A stretch of DNA of 64,000 bases from Diospyros lotus (GCF_014633365.1 NC_068344.1:33850670-33914669), one strand, 5' to 3'. Positions 25,401 through 40,100 are shown, counted from the stretch's first letter. Made by a program: numbers and translations. The notes: generated by a model not told the origin, from the sequence alone.

Positions 25401-28146
25401 TCTCCATCATTTGAAACACACTCCTCATGGCATCATCTCCCAGTTGAATGCCTTCCACCCTCATCTCCAAATCACCGACTAGATCAGTCAAGTTCACCAT
25501 TAGGATCGAAATGCTCTAATACCAAATTGATAGGATCCCCGATAGAAATCCAAACAACAATCAAATATCAATAGCTATCAGACTTTCCAGCCAAGAACAA
25601 AAGCAACCCAGAGCGTTCGAGAGGCCCTTAACTCTCCCTAAGACTCAATACAAGAACAAAACTCCCCCTCTCCCAACTTCTTCCCCCTCTATATTTTCTT
25701 CCCTCCCTCCTCCTCAACAGAAATCTATTACGCGCTTGCTGGGTTGTTACACAACCCAGCGATTTCCCTTCACTACCCCTACGCACATGGCTGGCTGTTA
25801 TGCCAGCCATCCAATTTACACCCTTGCCCCTTGTCTTTGATAAGTCAAGTGCCTATCAGATTTATGACAAATCTTCTTGATTTTTCTGCCTTGATTCACA
25901 ACACTCCTCTCAAACTGATGAATAGACATTGTCCATTCCCAACTTGACTACAATCTTGTGGAAAACAAAACTAGGGAGTCCGTTGGTTAGAACTTCAGCT
26001 AGATGGAATTCACATGGTATATAGGGAATACAAATAAGTCGGTTGTCCAGTTTCTCTTTAATAAAATGTCGGTCAACCTCAATATGTTTTGTTCGATCAT
26101 ATTGTACAGCATTGTGTGCAATGTTGATAGCAAACTTATTATCACAATAGAGTCTCATAGGGCGGCCCCACTTGAATCTCAAGTCTTCAACAATAATTTT
26201 CAACCATAGCAACTCACATATAATACCCTGTGCTATTGCCCGAAATTCTTATTCTGCACTTGACCTAACCACAACAGTCTGGTTTTTACTCCTGCAAGTA
26301 ACTAGATTTCCTCCCAAAAAAGTGCAATATCTTGTGGTAGACCTCCTATCAACCATTGAGCTTGCATAATCTGCATCGGTATAGGCATCTAGGATAAGTT
26401 TAGCCCCCTTTTTGAACAAAATTCCCTTTCCTAGGGTACCTTTGAGGTAGTGCATAATTCTATAGACTGCTTGCAGGTGAAGCTCCTTGGGTTTGTGCAT
26501 AAACTGAGTTACTATGCTCACTGCATAGGCTATGTTCGGCCTTGTATGAGATAGATAAATCAACTAGCCAACTAGTCTTTGATAGGCTTCTTTGTCGGTA
26601 TCCTTGTCTCCCTCTGCTTCACCCAGTTTGTGACTAGGATCAATCGGGATGCTGGCTGGTTTGCAAGCCATTTTCCCTATATCCCTCAAAATGTCAAGAG
26701 CATATTTGTGTTAAGATATAAATCTCCCATGCCTGGATCATGACACTTCAATACCTACGAAATATTTTAAATTCCCTAGTTCCTTGATTTCAAATCCCAT
26801 AGCCAAACATCACCTCAAGTTTTGTCTCTCTTTCTCATCATTCCATGTTACTATAATATCATCCACATAGACAATAAGGGCTATAATTGAACCAAAACCT
26901 GAACCTGAGTGTTTTATGAACAAGGTGTGGTCCCCTTGGCTTGGTTTATATCCCATGGTTTGCATCACCTTGGAAAATCTCCTGAACCAAGCTCTAGGTG
27001 ATTGTTCAGGCCATATAATGTCCTCTTGAGTTTGCAGACTTTAGTTCCAAGTTTGTTTTCACTGAATCCTTGAGGTATATCCATGTAGATCTCTTCCTAA
27101 AAGTCTCCGTGTAAGAAAGCATTCTTCACATCGAATTACTATAAAGGCCAGTCAAAATTAGTTGATAGGAATAAAAGAATTCTTACCGTGTTCATTTTGA
27201 CTACCGAAGCAAAAGTTTTCTGGTAGTCAATTCCATATGTTTGGGTGTATCCCTTAGCTACCAATCGAGCTTTGTACATTTCAAGTGACCCATATGCTTT
27301 ATATTTGACCGTTGCAGCCCACCGATTTCTTTCCTTTTGGCAAATCCACAATTTCCCAAGTATTGATCTTCTCCATGTCTCATTGCTCAAAAAATCAATG
27401 GGACCTAATGCTTCTACTAGTCTAGATCTGCCCTCTATGGAAGAAGATCCTGAAGGAGTGATCGAGCCCCAAGCCATTATGGGCAGGAGGATAATTTACC
27501 AGGGCACAGCACCCATCACCCAAGTATTGGTGGTGGACACACCTACACCCTGATCATACTATTTGCGAATACTTGCTAGAATTGTTGAAGCAGTTCCCAC
27601 AGGCGACCAACCTACTTTAAATTCTTGAGGACAAGAATTTTTTCATCGGGTGGGGAATTGCTACAACCCAAGGATAAACTAGACATTTTGGAAGAAATCT
27701 TGTAACTGATTGTAACAAACAGGAAGTTAAGTGGTGTTAGGCGGTTGTAGACACTGGTTGAATGGTTGGAAATAGTTACAACTACTTCAGCTGACTGTTA
27801 ACTATCAAACTGAAAGGAGTAGCCTTTAAGAAGGCTGTTGTAGAGAATCGGGATCAGTTTTTGGCAATAATAGAATTCCCCTCACTCTCTTTTCTCTCTC
27901 AAATATCTCCCTCTAATTTCTTTCCCTCCTGTTCTTCTCTCTCCCATTCTATCTATTCCTTCCTCAACTTCTATTCTTTCTTCTTGAATTCTACCTAAAT
28001 TCCGAGACTGCCCAACCCTCAACTTGAGGGTGTGACACTCCCTTGCACTACTGGAACAGGTAATACATTATCATTTGTTTAAGAATTTTTCTACACATGA
28101 ACACCCAAACAGCTGTCAATTCTTCTTTTTTTTTTCTTTTCTTTTT

Positions 28147-28177
<31 letters not shown>

Positions 28178-31100
28178 GGATCATGTGTGGATTCAAACTT
28201 TAGTGATTAGAAAAACAAAAATGAATAAACTAAACTCGATCAGGAAAAAATATTCAGGCATCACATTCCATTAAATTGAAGGCCATGGTTTTATTTCAAC
28301 CACAAGCCAACATTTTCTTCCTGCAGGGATTCCAAAAACACAAATTATAGAAAATCAAAAACCAAACAGACCTATCATTACAATTACTCTATCAATAAAT
28401 AGGAAGAAATGATAATCTTAAACATCTGAAACTAGAAATAACTAGAATCCTATTTTGAGTTCTGTTGTGTAACTGCAGCTTGCAAAAGACTAAACTAAAT
28501 TGGCAAAAACAGTAGTTTCTACCATTTCAACGGCTAGAATTCAGGAGGTGAAAAGACTTTGTTAAAGCACAAACACATTTTAACAAAAAATAGCATCAAA
28601 CTGGTAGAGCAAAATTGATCTAGAAAGCAGAATAGATAGATAACACTCAAATGCATCTACTTCAGACTTGAATTACCATATTTCAAAAACATTACGTTAA
28701 GAGAAAAGGGACTAAGAAAATAACACAAGATAACACCTTCTGCAGGACATTCAAATATGCAACAAGTGCTTTGGCATCCCCTTCCTGGAATTCTGGTAAG
28801 ATTGCCCCAGCACTCTGGAGGGATTGCTTGAACTTCTCTTCATAGATTGATAAACAATCAAACAGAGTACTCCACCCAATAGAGCGAAACGTTTTACCCT
28901 TGAGTAACTCAAAAACCTTTGAAGCCCCCTCTTGACTAGAAGCCTGAAAAGAGATGATCAAAACACCAGGGTATTTATTGATGAAACCAGGTTTCAATGC
29001 CAAGAAGGTAACTGCCAGATGCTTCACATACCAGGGTACTCAACAATTTCAAAAAGGCCACTAGTGTTTGAAAGTTAGTGTGGTCCTCGCCAGCAAAGTT
29101 TACAAATGTCCACAAAACATCATTGCCAGACAACAGCTCCGGTTCCTTCTAAGGAAGCATAACAAACGACAACTCTTGAAAGATATGAAACAAAAGAAAA
29201 CATAAAATATGCAGAGAACATGATGAGGGAATGAAAGTTCATATCCCAAAAATAAATAAACAAGCCACATTTAAACATAGAATTCCAAAATTTAAGTGGA
29301 ATCAAAATACAAAGCTAAATCCAAAAAATTTTAAAGTGTACAAAGAACACATAGAGAAGTGCATGGCGACAGAGACATGCAAAATAGGTGAAAAGAGAAC
29401 AACAGTTACAAACTTCCATTACCAAAGTCCATCAAGGAAAATAAGAATTAAAAAAAACACCAAAAAATGCATAGAAAATAACACTAAATCAATATGCACG
29501 ATACCATCCAGCAATAAATTTAAATATTACCAAACAAAACAAAGATATTATTGCATTGAAGCATATCACAACACTACAAATATAAAAACAAGGTGGCAGT
29601 TACCAGAGTCAGGTCATATCAAGGAAACTCAAAAATAGCGTGAAATTGCCAAGTTCATGAAACATGAATATGACAGAGTTAAGAGTAACCTACTAACCTG
29701 ATAAATTTCACTCACAAACTCTAAAAGAGAAACAAAAGTTTGAGGAGCTTCCTTAGTGACTTGTTCAGAATCCATGCCAGACTCATTTATATAATTATGT
29801 GATCCAGCCAGACGGTATGGGCTAAGTGCAGTCATGGCCTTTTCTTTTGTTTCTTTAACCTGTCACAAGGTGTTAAAGCAACCATGAAATGAAAGGCATG
29901 CATACAGACATAAATTTCAAAAACAAACAAACAAAAGATAAAAAATAAAACAAGAAACAAAAATAAGCTTCAATTAGTTAAGGCATACAAAAGGCTTAAA
30001 CATGGGGTTTAGCCAACCATTTTATCAAAAAGATCATACCAAACAACAGCAGCTCAGACAATAATACAAATAAAATATTCTAGTCCTCTATACATCATTC
30101 ACAACTTATAAGCATAAGCATGTAATTCCTTCACAAGGATATCTTGTTCCTCCAATACACCAAATTATGTAAAAGGAAACAACATCTTGTGCATGGGCAC
30201 AGATAGGGACTGATTACTTATTTTCTATTCCTATGAATTGTATCTAGACCCCTCAAAATCATAGAAATTTCCAAGATTGGAGATCAACTCAATATTTTGG
30301 TTTTAAATATATTAAAAATATGTTTATGAAATAATTTTATCGCAAATTTATCAATCAAAATTTAATATATAACAAGGAAATTATATATATATAATACCAA
30401 ATTCTTATAATAATGCTCAAAACAGAAAAAAGATAATTATTAAGTTACCTACGGTCATTAAGTTAATCACATTTGTATAATATCAAAACATATCAGATTG
30501 TATGTATTATTGGTAATTTTTATCTTACATAGATGTAATAATAAGAACACATATAAAAAATAAAATAGATATTTATTAATATTTATATTTATATTTATAT
30601 TTATATTTATATTTATATTTATATTTATATTTATATGGGTCGCATACAGGTTAGAGGCATTGTCCTCTGTACCCGCATGGGTTTTTCTTTTTTTCACTCC
30701 AAACCCATCCAGTCGAATAATGTGTCAAGAAGGCCATCCCCACACCCAAACAGACCCTATTTGTCATATACCTGTTGGATTGGGTAAAAATTGCCATCCC
30801 TAGACAGAAGCAGCAATGGGTGTAGGAGGAGATATAAATGTTACTTAAATCCCAAAAGAACAGAAAGACAAATTTGTTACTAGAATCATGCAAAGCCTTG
30901 ACAAAAAGGAATAAATACACATAAATACTCAATTATGTCAAGATCAAGTGTGGTAGACCGGATAATTTGTTAAGAGAGCATCCTCCTATACTGGGTTTTC
31001 TTGACCTTCTATGGCAGTCAATTACTTACACACTCGTCGTAATTTTAAGAGCTCAAGAAATGAAAGAATTTAAATTGACCTTGTCTCTAGCAAGCGGATG

Positions 31101-34100
31101 AGAGAGAAAACATGTAATGAGCTTGTGTAGATATGCATTGTACATGTAAATCATATCCTCATCATCGCTCTGTCAGAAGAAAAAGAAGACAAACCAAAGT
31201 TAAAATAACAGAACATATGAGAACCAAAAGAACATTCCCATATATACAAAAGAATTATCTAACTGAAGATTAAAACTAAATTATCCTAGTAATTGTTATC
31301 CATTCAATCAATAGCAGATCTTCCAAACCGTCAACTCTACATAGTAGCTTGACAGGAGCAGCAGTGAAGTTGCTGATCAGTCAACAGAAAAATGAATGAA
31401 AATGTAGACAGAACCGATTATAGAGGATTAAAGCATTCAATTGCTACATTTGTTCCCATACAGAAAACATCTAGTTACTAACAGTAAATACCTATGGAAA
31501 AGAAGGGGGGAGAAAGAATGATGTTAGAACCTTCAAAGATCAGAAATGAATATCCCACAAGTAACTCCATGGACAATATACCAAGAGGAGAAAAGAGATT
31601 ATTTAACCCTTATAAACAGAAATTTTATTATGTAATTATAAAATACATAATTTTCACGTTCATGGACATATTTGGTAACGAAACAAACCACATTATAAGA
31701 AAATATATGTTTCACATTCACAGACATATTTGGTATTGAAACAGATCATATTACAAGAAAATACTTTTCCCACCAACCATAAACAGAAAATATCATTGAA
31801 AAAAAAAGGCAAACTAAGGACCTTCTATGTCAGTTGGATTAATGAAGTTTTCTACACATGGTTTTTTTGGGTGTACAATGGGTGATATCAGGCTCAATTT
31901 GGATTTCCTGCATGCTTGGAGACAGAACTGTCCACATGTCGACTAATGTACAATTTGGGGATAGCTTCCTGTTATTGTCATTGGGTATATATGGCATGAA
32001 AGAAATAAGAAAATTTTGAAGGATATAGAATTCCAGTTTTTGTTTAAAAGATTCATATATTTTTGACTTTTGGTTCATATCCTCTTTCCTTGTGAACCTT
32101 TTGGTTCCCTATCTTCTTTCCTGCTGGGTTTGCTCCACTTCAAGTGTTTTTGGCATTTTATATATATTGTTATTTGTCAAAAACACAAAATGGATAGTTC
32201 CCAACCTGAATACAACTAAAATTCATAAAAGAACTCCAAATATTCATAATACCTTCTAGAGACCCATGATGTTGTAACTAAAATATCTAGCACCTATAGA
32301 CCTATACCCTCAATAAAACACGCTTGTCAATAAGGACCTTTTTCAACCACTGATTCCTCTCTCACAAACACCCATAACCACTTCCCAAATTGTTTTATTA
32401 ACGGTTCTCAACCTCCACATTCCCATTCACCCCCTTATCCCTAACCCATCAAATTACACTCGAACTCATCACCAATCCTACGCCAAAAAGAAATTGTGTA
32501 ACTTCTCAGACCAATTTGCTACAGCAACAACAATGGTGAATAAATAAATGAGACAGGTAGGTACTAGAAACACAGCTGCAAATAAGAGTCACCCCCACCA
32601 ACCACCACCCAACAAATATTGAAGTTTCCAAGAAGCAAGAATTAGAATAAATGAATGCCACTTCTGGGTTTCCCTGATTGAAGTCATTCAAGCAGGAAAT
32701 TGAGCAAGCTGACTTTTATCAACTACTTGGTAGTAACTGCCACTGCACAAAGGGAAAGGGAGAAATGAAGAAGAAACTAACACATGTATCCTTGAGCAGA
32801 GAATTTAATCAAAATCAAACCTGGTAGGCCGCAGTTAGAACAATCTTATCCAGAAAAAACTGGAAAACATTCTTTGAGAATATAATTTCCAAGCATGTGA
32901 AAATATTACGCAGGTCACTAGATGAAGAACTTGACAAAGTCTCCCCTGCATCAATCCCATCTTGTACTAACATCAAATGGACAGCCCAAGCAAGTCTTAC
33001 ACAATCAACAAAGCCATCAACAATTGGATCATTTGCAGAAGTTATCACCTAAACAACATAATCATGAATTCCAAAAAATAAATAAATTTCTTTCAGTAAT
33101 TAAAAGAAAGAAGCAACCATCATTTAGCTTACAGTTTCCTGAAATTCATGCCTAAAAGAAGCATCACGAGATAGGACAGACACTTTCTCTGGTGTTGCAT
33201 TCAGAGCATCGGAAATTAAAGTGATAACCAGAGAAAAGAGAAGGCTGTAAGCAATCTGTGCAAAAAGTAAAACAGAAACAAAACAAAAATTATAAGGCAT
33301 CATGGGACAATAAAGGAAAACACCATAAAACAGATGGAACCTGAATATGCGTCAGAAACAAATTGCTCTGTCATTAATAACAAACAAACAAAAAATCTGG
33401 CAAGTATTGCAAAAATTTCCAAACCCAATGAAAATGTTTACAATTTATATTCTTCTCAGGCAATCATGCTATTGTATCATTAGTTGCACTATATAGCATA
33501 ATAGGAATCTATGACAAGGTCCATGTTTAACTGATAAGATGGATCCAGCTAGACAGGAATAGCATAAGAGAATCCACAAGTGGCAAGGAAAAGTCTCAAT
33601 GAGCTGATTGAGGATTGTCAAATGGTTTATGCATCCCATTATATCTTGTACCTATAGACTATATTATATTGTGGATTACAATAGAGCTAAACTTCAGGTG
33701 ACACAATAAACCATCAAACGGGTGTAAGTAAGTTTTCTTTCCTTTTTTTTTTTACCCAGGTCTGTGTGTGTGTGTGTGTGTTTTCTTTTTTTTTTTTTTT
33801 TTTTTTTTTTTTTGGGGGGGGGGGGGCGCAGTTCAGTAATTCTAAACCTAATTTGAAGCAAGATCCATTTTCAATGAGTATTTTGAGCATAAAATTTTTC
33901 TACAAATCAAAATTTTATATTTTTATATCTTTGACATTTAACATTTTCCTTTGTGGGGATAGATGACAGCTTAAAAAGAGTTTGACATTTCATTTTAGTA
34001 TATAACATAATACTTCAAGGGGGGGGGGGGGGGGGGGGGAAGAAACAGAAAATGAAATTACAGAAAAACCTATAGAGGACACAGGTCTTCAATAGTGCAA

Positions 34101-37100
34101 GTTAGTGTAATATACAAGATGGAACCTATCTAGTACCTATATGGGGAACTATTGTAATAAGTATAAATGTGGGTAAGATAAGTGTAATTGGTGAGAAGTG
34201 TAAAATTTGAATGAGGGAAGTGGTAACCGCTATTGGCACCAACTTCCCATCGGACCGAGTATATAAGCTCATCCCAAATTCATTGTGAAGCATCGAATAT
34301 CATTTGAATTGATTCTAGTTCAATTTCTCTCTTTGATTCTCTCTCCCTCTCATTTCATTCTCAATTCCTCTCCCTCAATTCTCCAATTCACCTTCCCTCC
34401 ACCTCAATTCTCGCCTAATTCTCTCTACAAAGAGGAGTTCCCTACTGAGTCAAGGGGATTTGACAATTGGTATCAGAGCTTCGTTCCTAGCCCAAGAATT
34501 TTGACGAATTCAAGCAATGGCGGACAACACTCGCATGAAGCAAATGGAATTGCAACTCCAACGGGTGATGGCCACAGTGATGGATGTGCAGACTCGAGTT
34601 GGATCCATGGAGGATGCGATCAAAATGGTGGTTGATAAAAAGTTAGAGGATTCAGATTGGTTGCGCGGGGATATGAGCAACAAGATCTAAGAGGAGATAA
34701 GGGAATAAAGCAATATGATCAGATGAAGCAATTTATGCTCATGTTCTTGAGCCAAGCACGGGTGAGGATGTCTCCGAATTTTCCCCGCGAAAAAGATCAG
34801 ATCCGATATTGCCAGGAGTCAACACAAGCCAAAGGATGGTTGGCTCATCAGAGGTGGAGGGCAATCAAGCAGCCATGGGAAACAATGGAGTGGAAAGGAG
34901 ACCGGAGATCTAGGTGAATTCAAATCACCACAATTTCCCTATCTCGAAATTGGAGTTGCCAGTGTTCGATGAGACAAAGCCACGCTGGTGGATTCGACAG
35001 TGTGAGAAATTGTTCAGATACATCAGGTGGCTAATGATTAGAAGATCAATTAGGCAGTGGTCGACTTGAATGGCGTGGGGGATGTGTAATACCATGGGTG
35101 GTCAAGGGTGAGAGAAGAGTGTAGTTGGGATGAGTTTGTAAAGGGATTATGTGAAAGGTTCAAGTAGAAGAGAACCATGGATGTATTTGAGGAATTCAAC
35201 AAAATAAAACAGAGTGGATCGGTGCAAGAGTACCAGCTCAGGTTCAAGGAGCTGAAATCCTTGATACTCAGCAGAAATCCGTACATGATCAAAGATTACT
35301 TCGTGTCAAGTTTTATCAACAACCTAAGTGAGGAACTTAGATTCGCGGTGAAGATGACAAGGACAAGGACAGTGCAAGAAGCAATGGAGAGTTCTCTGCT
35401 TCAGGAGTTGAATGTGGAAATCCTGATGAAGAAGCAGAGGAATCAGGGCAACGGAAATGGCCAGGGCCTATCAACACCCGTGGAGAGGATGCAAGGAAGA
35501 GAGACATATAGAGCTAGGGCAATGCCAAAGCTGCCAGCATTACCACCCCTTGCTAATGTAGGGCAACAAAGGGGGAGAGTGACAAAGCAAAAGAGGCCTA
35601 CTGGGCTATGTTACAGGCATGGGGATAAGTACTTTTCCGAACACCAATGCATGAGGAAATTGCTCCTATTGGAAAGGGGAGAGATAAAGGATGCCGCAGG
35701 AGAAGAGGCCATGGTGGTAGGGGATGATTGGGAAGAAGAAGACAATGGCACTATATCCCTTCATGCCATAAAAGGAGTGGCTAGTAGCAAGATTATCAAG
35801 GTTGAAGGGAAGGTGCAAGAGGGGGCCCTCATGGTATTAAATGACAGTGGGAGTACCCACAACTTCATTGACCAATGGATAGCAAGGAAGATGAATTGTG
35901 AGTTGTCTAGGACCCCCCTATCAATAACAGTGGCTAATGGGAGTAGGGTATTGAGTAAATCAGCCTGCTTGGGATTTTGTTGGACAATGCAAGGGGAAAC
36001 GTTTGAAGCTGACCTGAGACTGCTGAAATTGGGAGGATGTCAAATAGTTTTGGGGGTTGATTGGATGAGAGAAGTAAGGTCTATCAACTTTGACGATGGA
36101 GGTTACATTGGAGAAGAAAGGCAAGAGAATCACCCTACAGGGGAATGTGGAAATAGGGACATGCAAGTTGATTAGGGGAAAGAGGTTGCACAAGCTACTC
36201 AAGTGCAAGCTCTCTCAAGTGGCTCAATTATTCTCGATTGAGGCTAGTGAGAAGACTGAGGAGCAGGGGGAATAGGAAGGATAGTGCTCGATGGCCACCA
36301 GCCACCCAACCACACCCCCATGGCAAGTACATGAGTTGACTTCCCTTGATGCATTACTTATTGAGTTTAGGGATTTATTTGCAGAACCTAGAGACCTACC
36401 CCCTAAAAGGCCATTTAACCACTCTATTCCCTTGCAACCCAATGTTGCACCAGTTAACATAAGATCCTATGGGTATCCCCCAAAGCTTAAAACTGAAATC
36501 GAGAAATTGGTAAAAGAAATGCTGGACAATTCTATAATCCATCCCAACGGGGGCCCATTTGCCTCTCCTGTCCTTTTAGTTAAGAAAAATGATGGAATCT
36601 AGCATTTTTGTATTGACTACCGCCAGCTAAACCATATCACCATTAAGGATAAATTCCCTATTCCTATTATTGAAGACCTATTAAATGAATTAAGCCATGC
36701 ATCTGTATTCTCCAAACTTAACCTGAGATCTGGCTATCATCAAATCCGGATGAACCCAACTGATATACCTAAAACTGCTTTCAGAACTCACCATGGGTAT
36801 TATGAGTTTACAGTAATGTCCTTTGGATTAACTAATGAACCAACAACCTTTCAAGCCCTAATGAACCACATCTTTGAGCTATACCTTCAAAAATTTGTGC
36901 TAGTGTTCTTTGATGATATATTGATCTACAACCCTACTTTTTCTCAGCGCCTAGAACACCTTAGGACTGCATTTCAAGTCCTTAGATTCAATCGGTTATG
37001 CATCAAAAGGTCCAAATGTGCCTTTGCTCAGAAACAAGTGGAGTACTTGGGGCATGTGATTTCTTGTTCTTGAGTTAGCACTAACCCCAAGAAAAATTCA

Positions 37101-40100
37101 ACTATGGTAACTTGGCCTAGACCAAGGAATATCAAGTGGGGTTCTTGGGGCTGACGGGCTATTATAGGCGTTTTGTGAAAAATTATGGAATGATAAGAAA
37201 GCCACTGACATAATTATTAAAGAAGGATAACTTTAGGTGGAGTGAAGAGGTAGAGGTTGCATTTGGGCAATTGAAGCAAGCCACATGCGAGGTGCTCGTG
37301 TTGGGAATCCCTGATTTTGGTAAGTCATTCACCTTGGAGACCGATGCTCGTGGAACAAGAGTAGGGGTTGTTTTATCATAAGATGGCCGACCCTTGGCTT
37401 TCATGAGCCAAGCCTTAGCCCCAAGGCATCAAGGGCTTAACACATATGACAGAGAGTCATTGCATGTGCTTATGGCAATGGACAAGTGGAGGCACTATTT
37501 GGAGGGGGGACAATTTATAATCAGGACAGATCATGAGAGTCTCAAGTTCCTCTCACAACAAAAGTTGCATACTAATTTACAAAAGAAGGGTATGGCTAAG
37601 TTGATGGGAATGAAAAGGGAAAGAAAATGTGGTTGCAAATACCTTATCAAGATGCTATGAAGAGGGAGATTGTGCAACTATCACAGTTTTGGTACCAAGA
37701 GGTGGCAGGAAGCTATGACAAAGGGATTTGGGCAAGGGAGCTACTGGAGCAGCTCAACCTTGATGGCAATAGCAGACAAGGGTACACCATATGCAATGGT
37801 CTAATGAGATACCGGGAGCGATTGGTGATAGGGGATTGTGAGGCACTGAAGAGAAGAATTCTCCAAACCATGCATGATTCTCCTTTGGGGGACACTGGGG
37901 TATTCAAAACACCTACCAGAAGGTAAAGTAGGCATTTTATTGGCCAACCCTAAAAAAGTCGGTGATGGAGTTTATATTGCAATGTGACACATGCAAGAGG
38001 TGCAAGCACGAGTCAGTGGCAAGACCAAGCCTCCTGCAACCTTTAGGGGTCCCAGATCAAGCTTGGGGTAGCATAACTATGGATTTTGTAGAGAGATTGC
38101 CTCGGTCAGAGGGGAAGAATTGTGTCCTAGTAGTGGTGGATTGATTGACTAAGTACAACCACTTCCTCAATCTGTCCCACCCATTTACGACACAAGAAGT
38201 GGCCAATGTATTCTTGGACAATATGGTGAAATTACATGGGGTGCCCCAATCCATCATTTCAGACAGGGACAAAGTGTTCACTAGCTTGTTCTAGAAAGAT
38301 CTATTGAAATCCTTAGGCTCCAAGCTCCACATGTCCACCGCCTACCATTCGAAGACTGATGGCAATCGGAAAGGGTTAACCAATGCCTTGAGACCTATCT
38401 GAGGTGCTTTTGTTTTATGCAGCCTAAGGGGTTACACAAATAGTTGTCTCTGGTACAATGATGGTATAATTCCAGCCACCACCAATCCATTGAGATGACA
38501 CCATTCGAGGCTTTGTATGGATACAAGCCTAGCCTACTGCCATCTATCAAAGAACCAACCTCTGTGGCAGCTGTGAATGCCTATCTGCAGCACAGGCAAG
38601 ACATTCTATAGACCTTGAAAACAAAATTGGCCAAGGCCCAAAACAAGATGAAATAGTTGGCAAATAAAAAGAGAAGTCAGAGGAAATTTGAGATAGGAGA
38701 AGAGGTATACCTCAAGCTCAGTCACCCCCATCTGAGGTCCCTTTCGAGGCAGCCTATCACTAAACTAAGTCCTAGGTTCTACGGCCCTTATGCCATCACT
38801 GTGAAGGTAGGACCAATAGCCTACAAGCTACAATTACCCGAGCGAACACAAATTCACCCCGTGTTTCAAAAAGGCAACCAAGAACCAGGCAACCAGTCAA
38901 TCCCTTCAATTCCCACTCAAAGAGGAAAAGCCAGCAGCCACACTAGTAGCCATCCTGAACAAGAAGGTGATTTTCCAACAAGGAGCCCCACTCACCTATG
39001 TGCTAGTGTAGTGGTCCTTGTTGCACCCTGACAACAACACTTTGGAATATCTACCGGATTTCCTCCAACAGTTCCCAAGCGCAGCCAGCTTACTTAGCAT
39101 TCTTGAGGACAAGAATTAGCTTGTTGGCGGGGGGGGGGGGGGTGTTATTGTGTACCTATATGGGGAACTATTGTAATAAGTGCAGGTAGGATAAGTGTAA
39201 TTGGTGAGAAGTGTAAAATTTGAATGCAGGAAGTGGTAACCGTTCTTGGCGCCAACTTCCCGCCAAACCGAGTATATAAGCTCGTCCCAAATACATTGCG
39301 AAGCATCGAATATCATTTGTATTGATTCTCATTCAATTTCCCTCTTTGATTCTCTCTCCCTCTCATTTCATTCTCAATTCTTCTCCCTCAATTCTCTAAT
39401 TCACCTTCCCTCCATCTCAATTCCCACCTAATTCTCTCTACAAAGAGGAGAGAACCCTGTCGAATCCAGGGGATTTGACAAAACCCGGCTAAGGAGCCTG
39501 ATCCATCATTAAGGAACAACCTTCCCTTCCCCCTGCCCTTCTCTTTTTAATTATGTACTCATGAACATGCTTAAACCAATTGTAGACAAACAGACCATTC
39601 AATTGGTTCCCTGCACTTTTAATGTTTTAAAAATGACAAAGTCAACCCTTGATAGCTATACAATTGCACTCTTTTGCACCACTTTTACTTCAAAATGGTT
39701 GCAAAGACTCATCCTTCTCATGCTAGGTGGTCATGTTGAAGTGGTGCCACTTATCTGGATTCGTCTACCAGACAATTCATGTATTTGGTAAATATCAAAT
39801 ATAAAAAATAACATCAATTGAATGCGTCCAGATGCTTTCAAGTTTGAGACTTGTCCTCTCTACTTTGCTGTACAAGAACATAATTGTAGCAGGTGGAACC
39901 TATAACATAGAAAAACCAAGATGAACACGGCATTGAAAGTTAAGAGTGCCTTTAGGATAGCATAGAATCATACCTAAGAACCACTACAGGTAATATAGGT
40001 ACAAGTACAACAAATACATTAAAAAGCACAGTAAATAATTTAGACAGTTCCAGCAGGAGGTAAGACCTGATACTTTAGGGAGTCATTGCAATTATTAACT

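Larger units (their letters stand above)
21657..25858 (-). mobile_element. Gypsy-like LTR element carrying a captured PHD-acetyltransferase gene fragment, third layer of the nest
   Basis: LTRs at 21657-21980 and 25528-25858, beginning TGATAGG with the intact copy ending CCTATCA, and a perfect target duplication GATTT (21652-21656, 25859-25863). The initiator-Met-type primer-binding site lies at 25510-25525 (minus strand TTTGGTATTAGAGC). A C-tract at 21981-21995 is the polypurine tract on the other strand and has replaced the last bases of the left LTR. From right to left: gag N-terminal region, interrupted by a 1.2-kb hAT-like element; a divergent linker; a fragment of a host PHD-GNAT gene; then a gypsy polyprotein tail. 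No protease, RT or integrase is present, so movement needed a helper. Confidence 0.85.
21458..27470 (-). mobile_element. 5'-truncated Ty1/copia element, second layer of the nest
   Basis: The 3' LTR is split into 21458-21656 and 25859-25903. In element orientation it begins TGTTGTGAATC after a purine tract (GAGAGGAG) and ends TTTTCCCA. Pol sequence runs 25910-27470. The 5' part and 5' LTR are absent, and the right edge joins the tail of gypsy element 3 near 27470, so a deletion removed both. The left boundary is chosen because the gypsy frame ends there. No target duplication can be checked. Confidence 0.7.
20527..28037 (+). mobile_element. Gypsy LTR retrotransposon 3, outermost layer of the intron 13 nest
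   Basis: Left LTR 20527-20834 (its end deleted) and right LTR 27659-28037, with a perfect target duplication CTCCC (20522-20526, 28038-28042). In plus orientation it keeps gag fragments ([20 protein letters not shown] and [16 protein letters not shown]) at 20835-21000. A zinc knuckle ([14 protein letters not shown]) lies near 21220-21265 and the start of the protease linker at about 21440. After a copia fragment, the polyprotein tail resumes near 27475 ([17 protein letters not shown]). Most of pol is absent. Many LTR differences are C-to-T or G-to-A, as expected from methylated-cytosine decay. Confidence 0.83.
34127..39480 (+). mobile_element. Gypsy LTR retrotransposon 2 in NUP205 intron 7, antisense to the gene
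   Basis: 5' LTR about 34127-34465 and 3' LTR 39143-39480 share CTATATGGGGAACTATTG through GGGGATTTGACA. The primer-binding site TGGTATCAGAGC is at 34468-34479 and a G-run polypurine tract lies directly before 39143. The flanks GAACC (34122-34126) and AAACC (39481-39485) fit a target duplication with one mismatch. The first bases of the 5' LTR are diverged, so its start is approximate. The gag-pol order is complete but broken by stops and frameshifts. At 5.35 kb it is typical in length. Confidence 0.87.

Noticed and set aside
34127..39480. Functional gypsy polyprotein
   Set aside because: RT, RNase H and integrase motifs are well kept, but in-frame stops (for example at 36601) and several frame changes break it.
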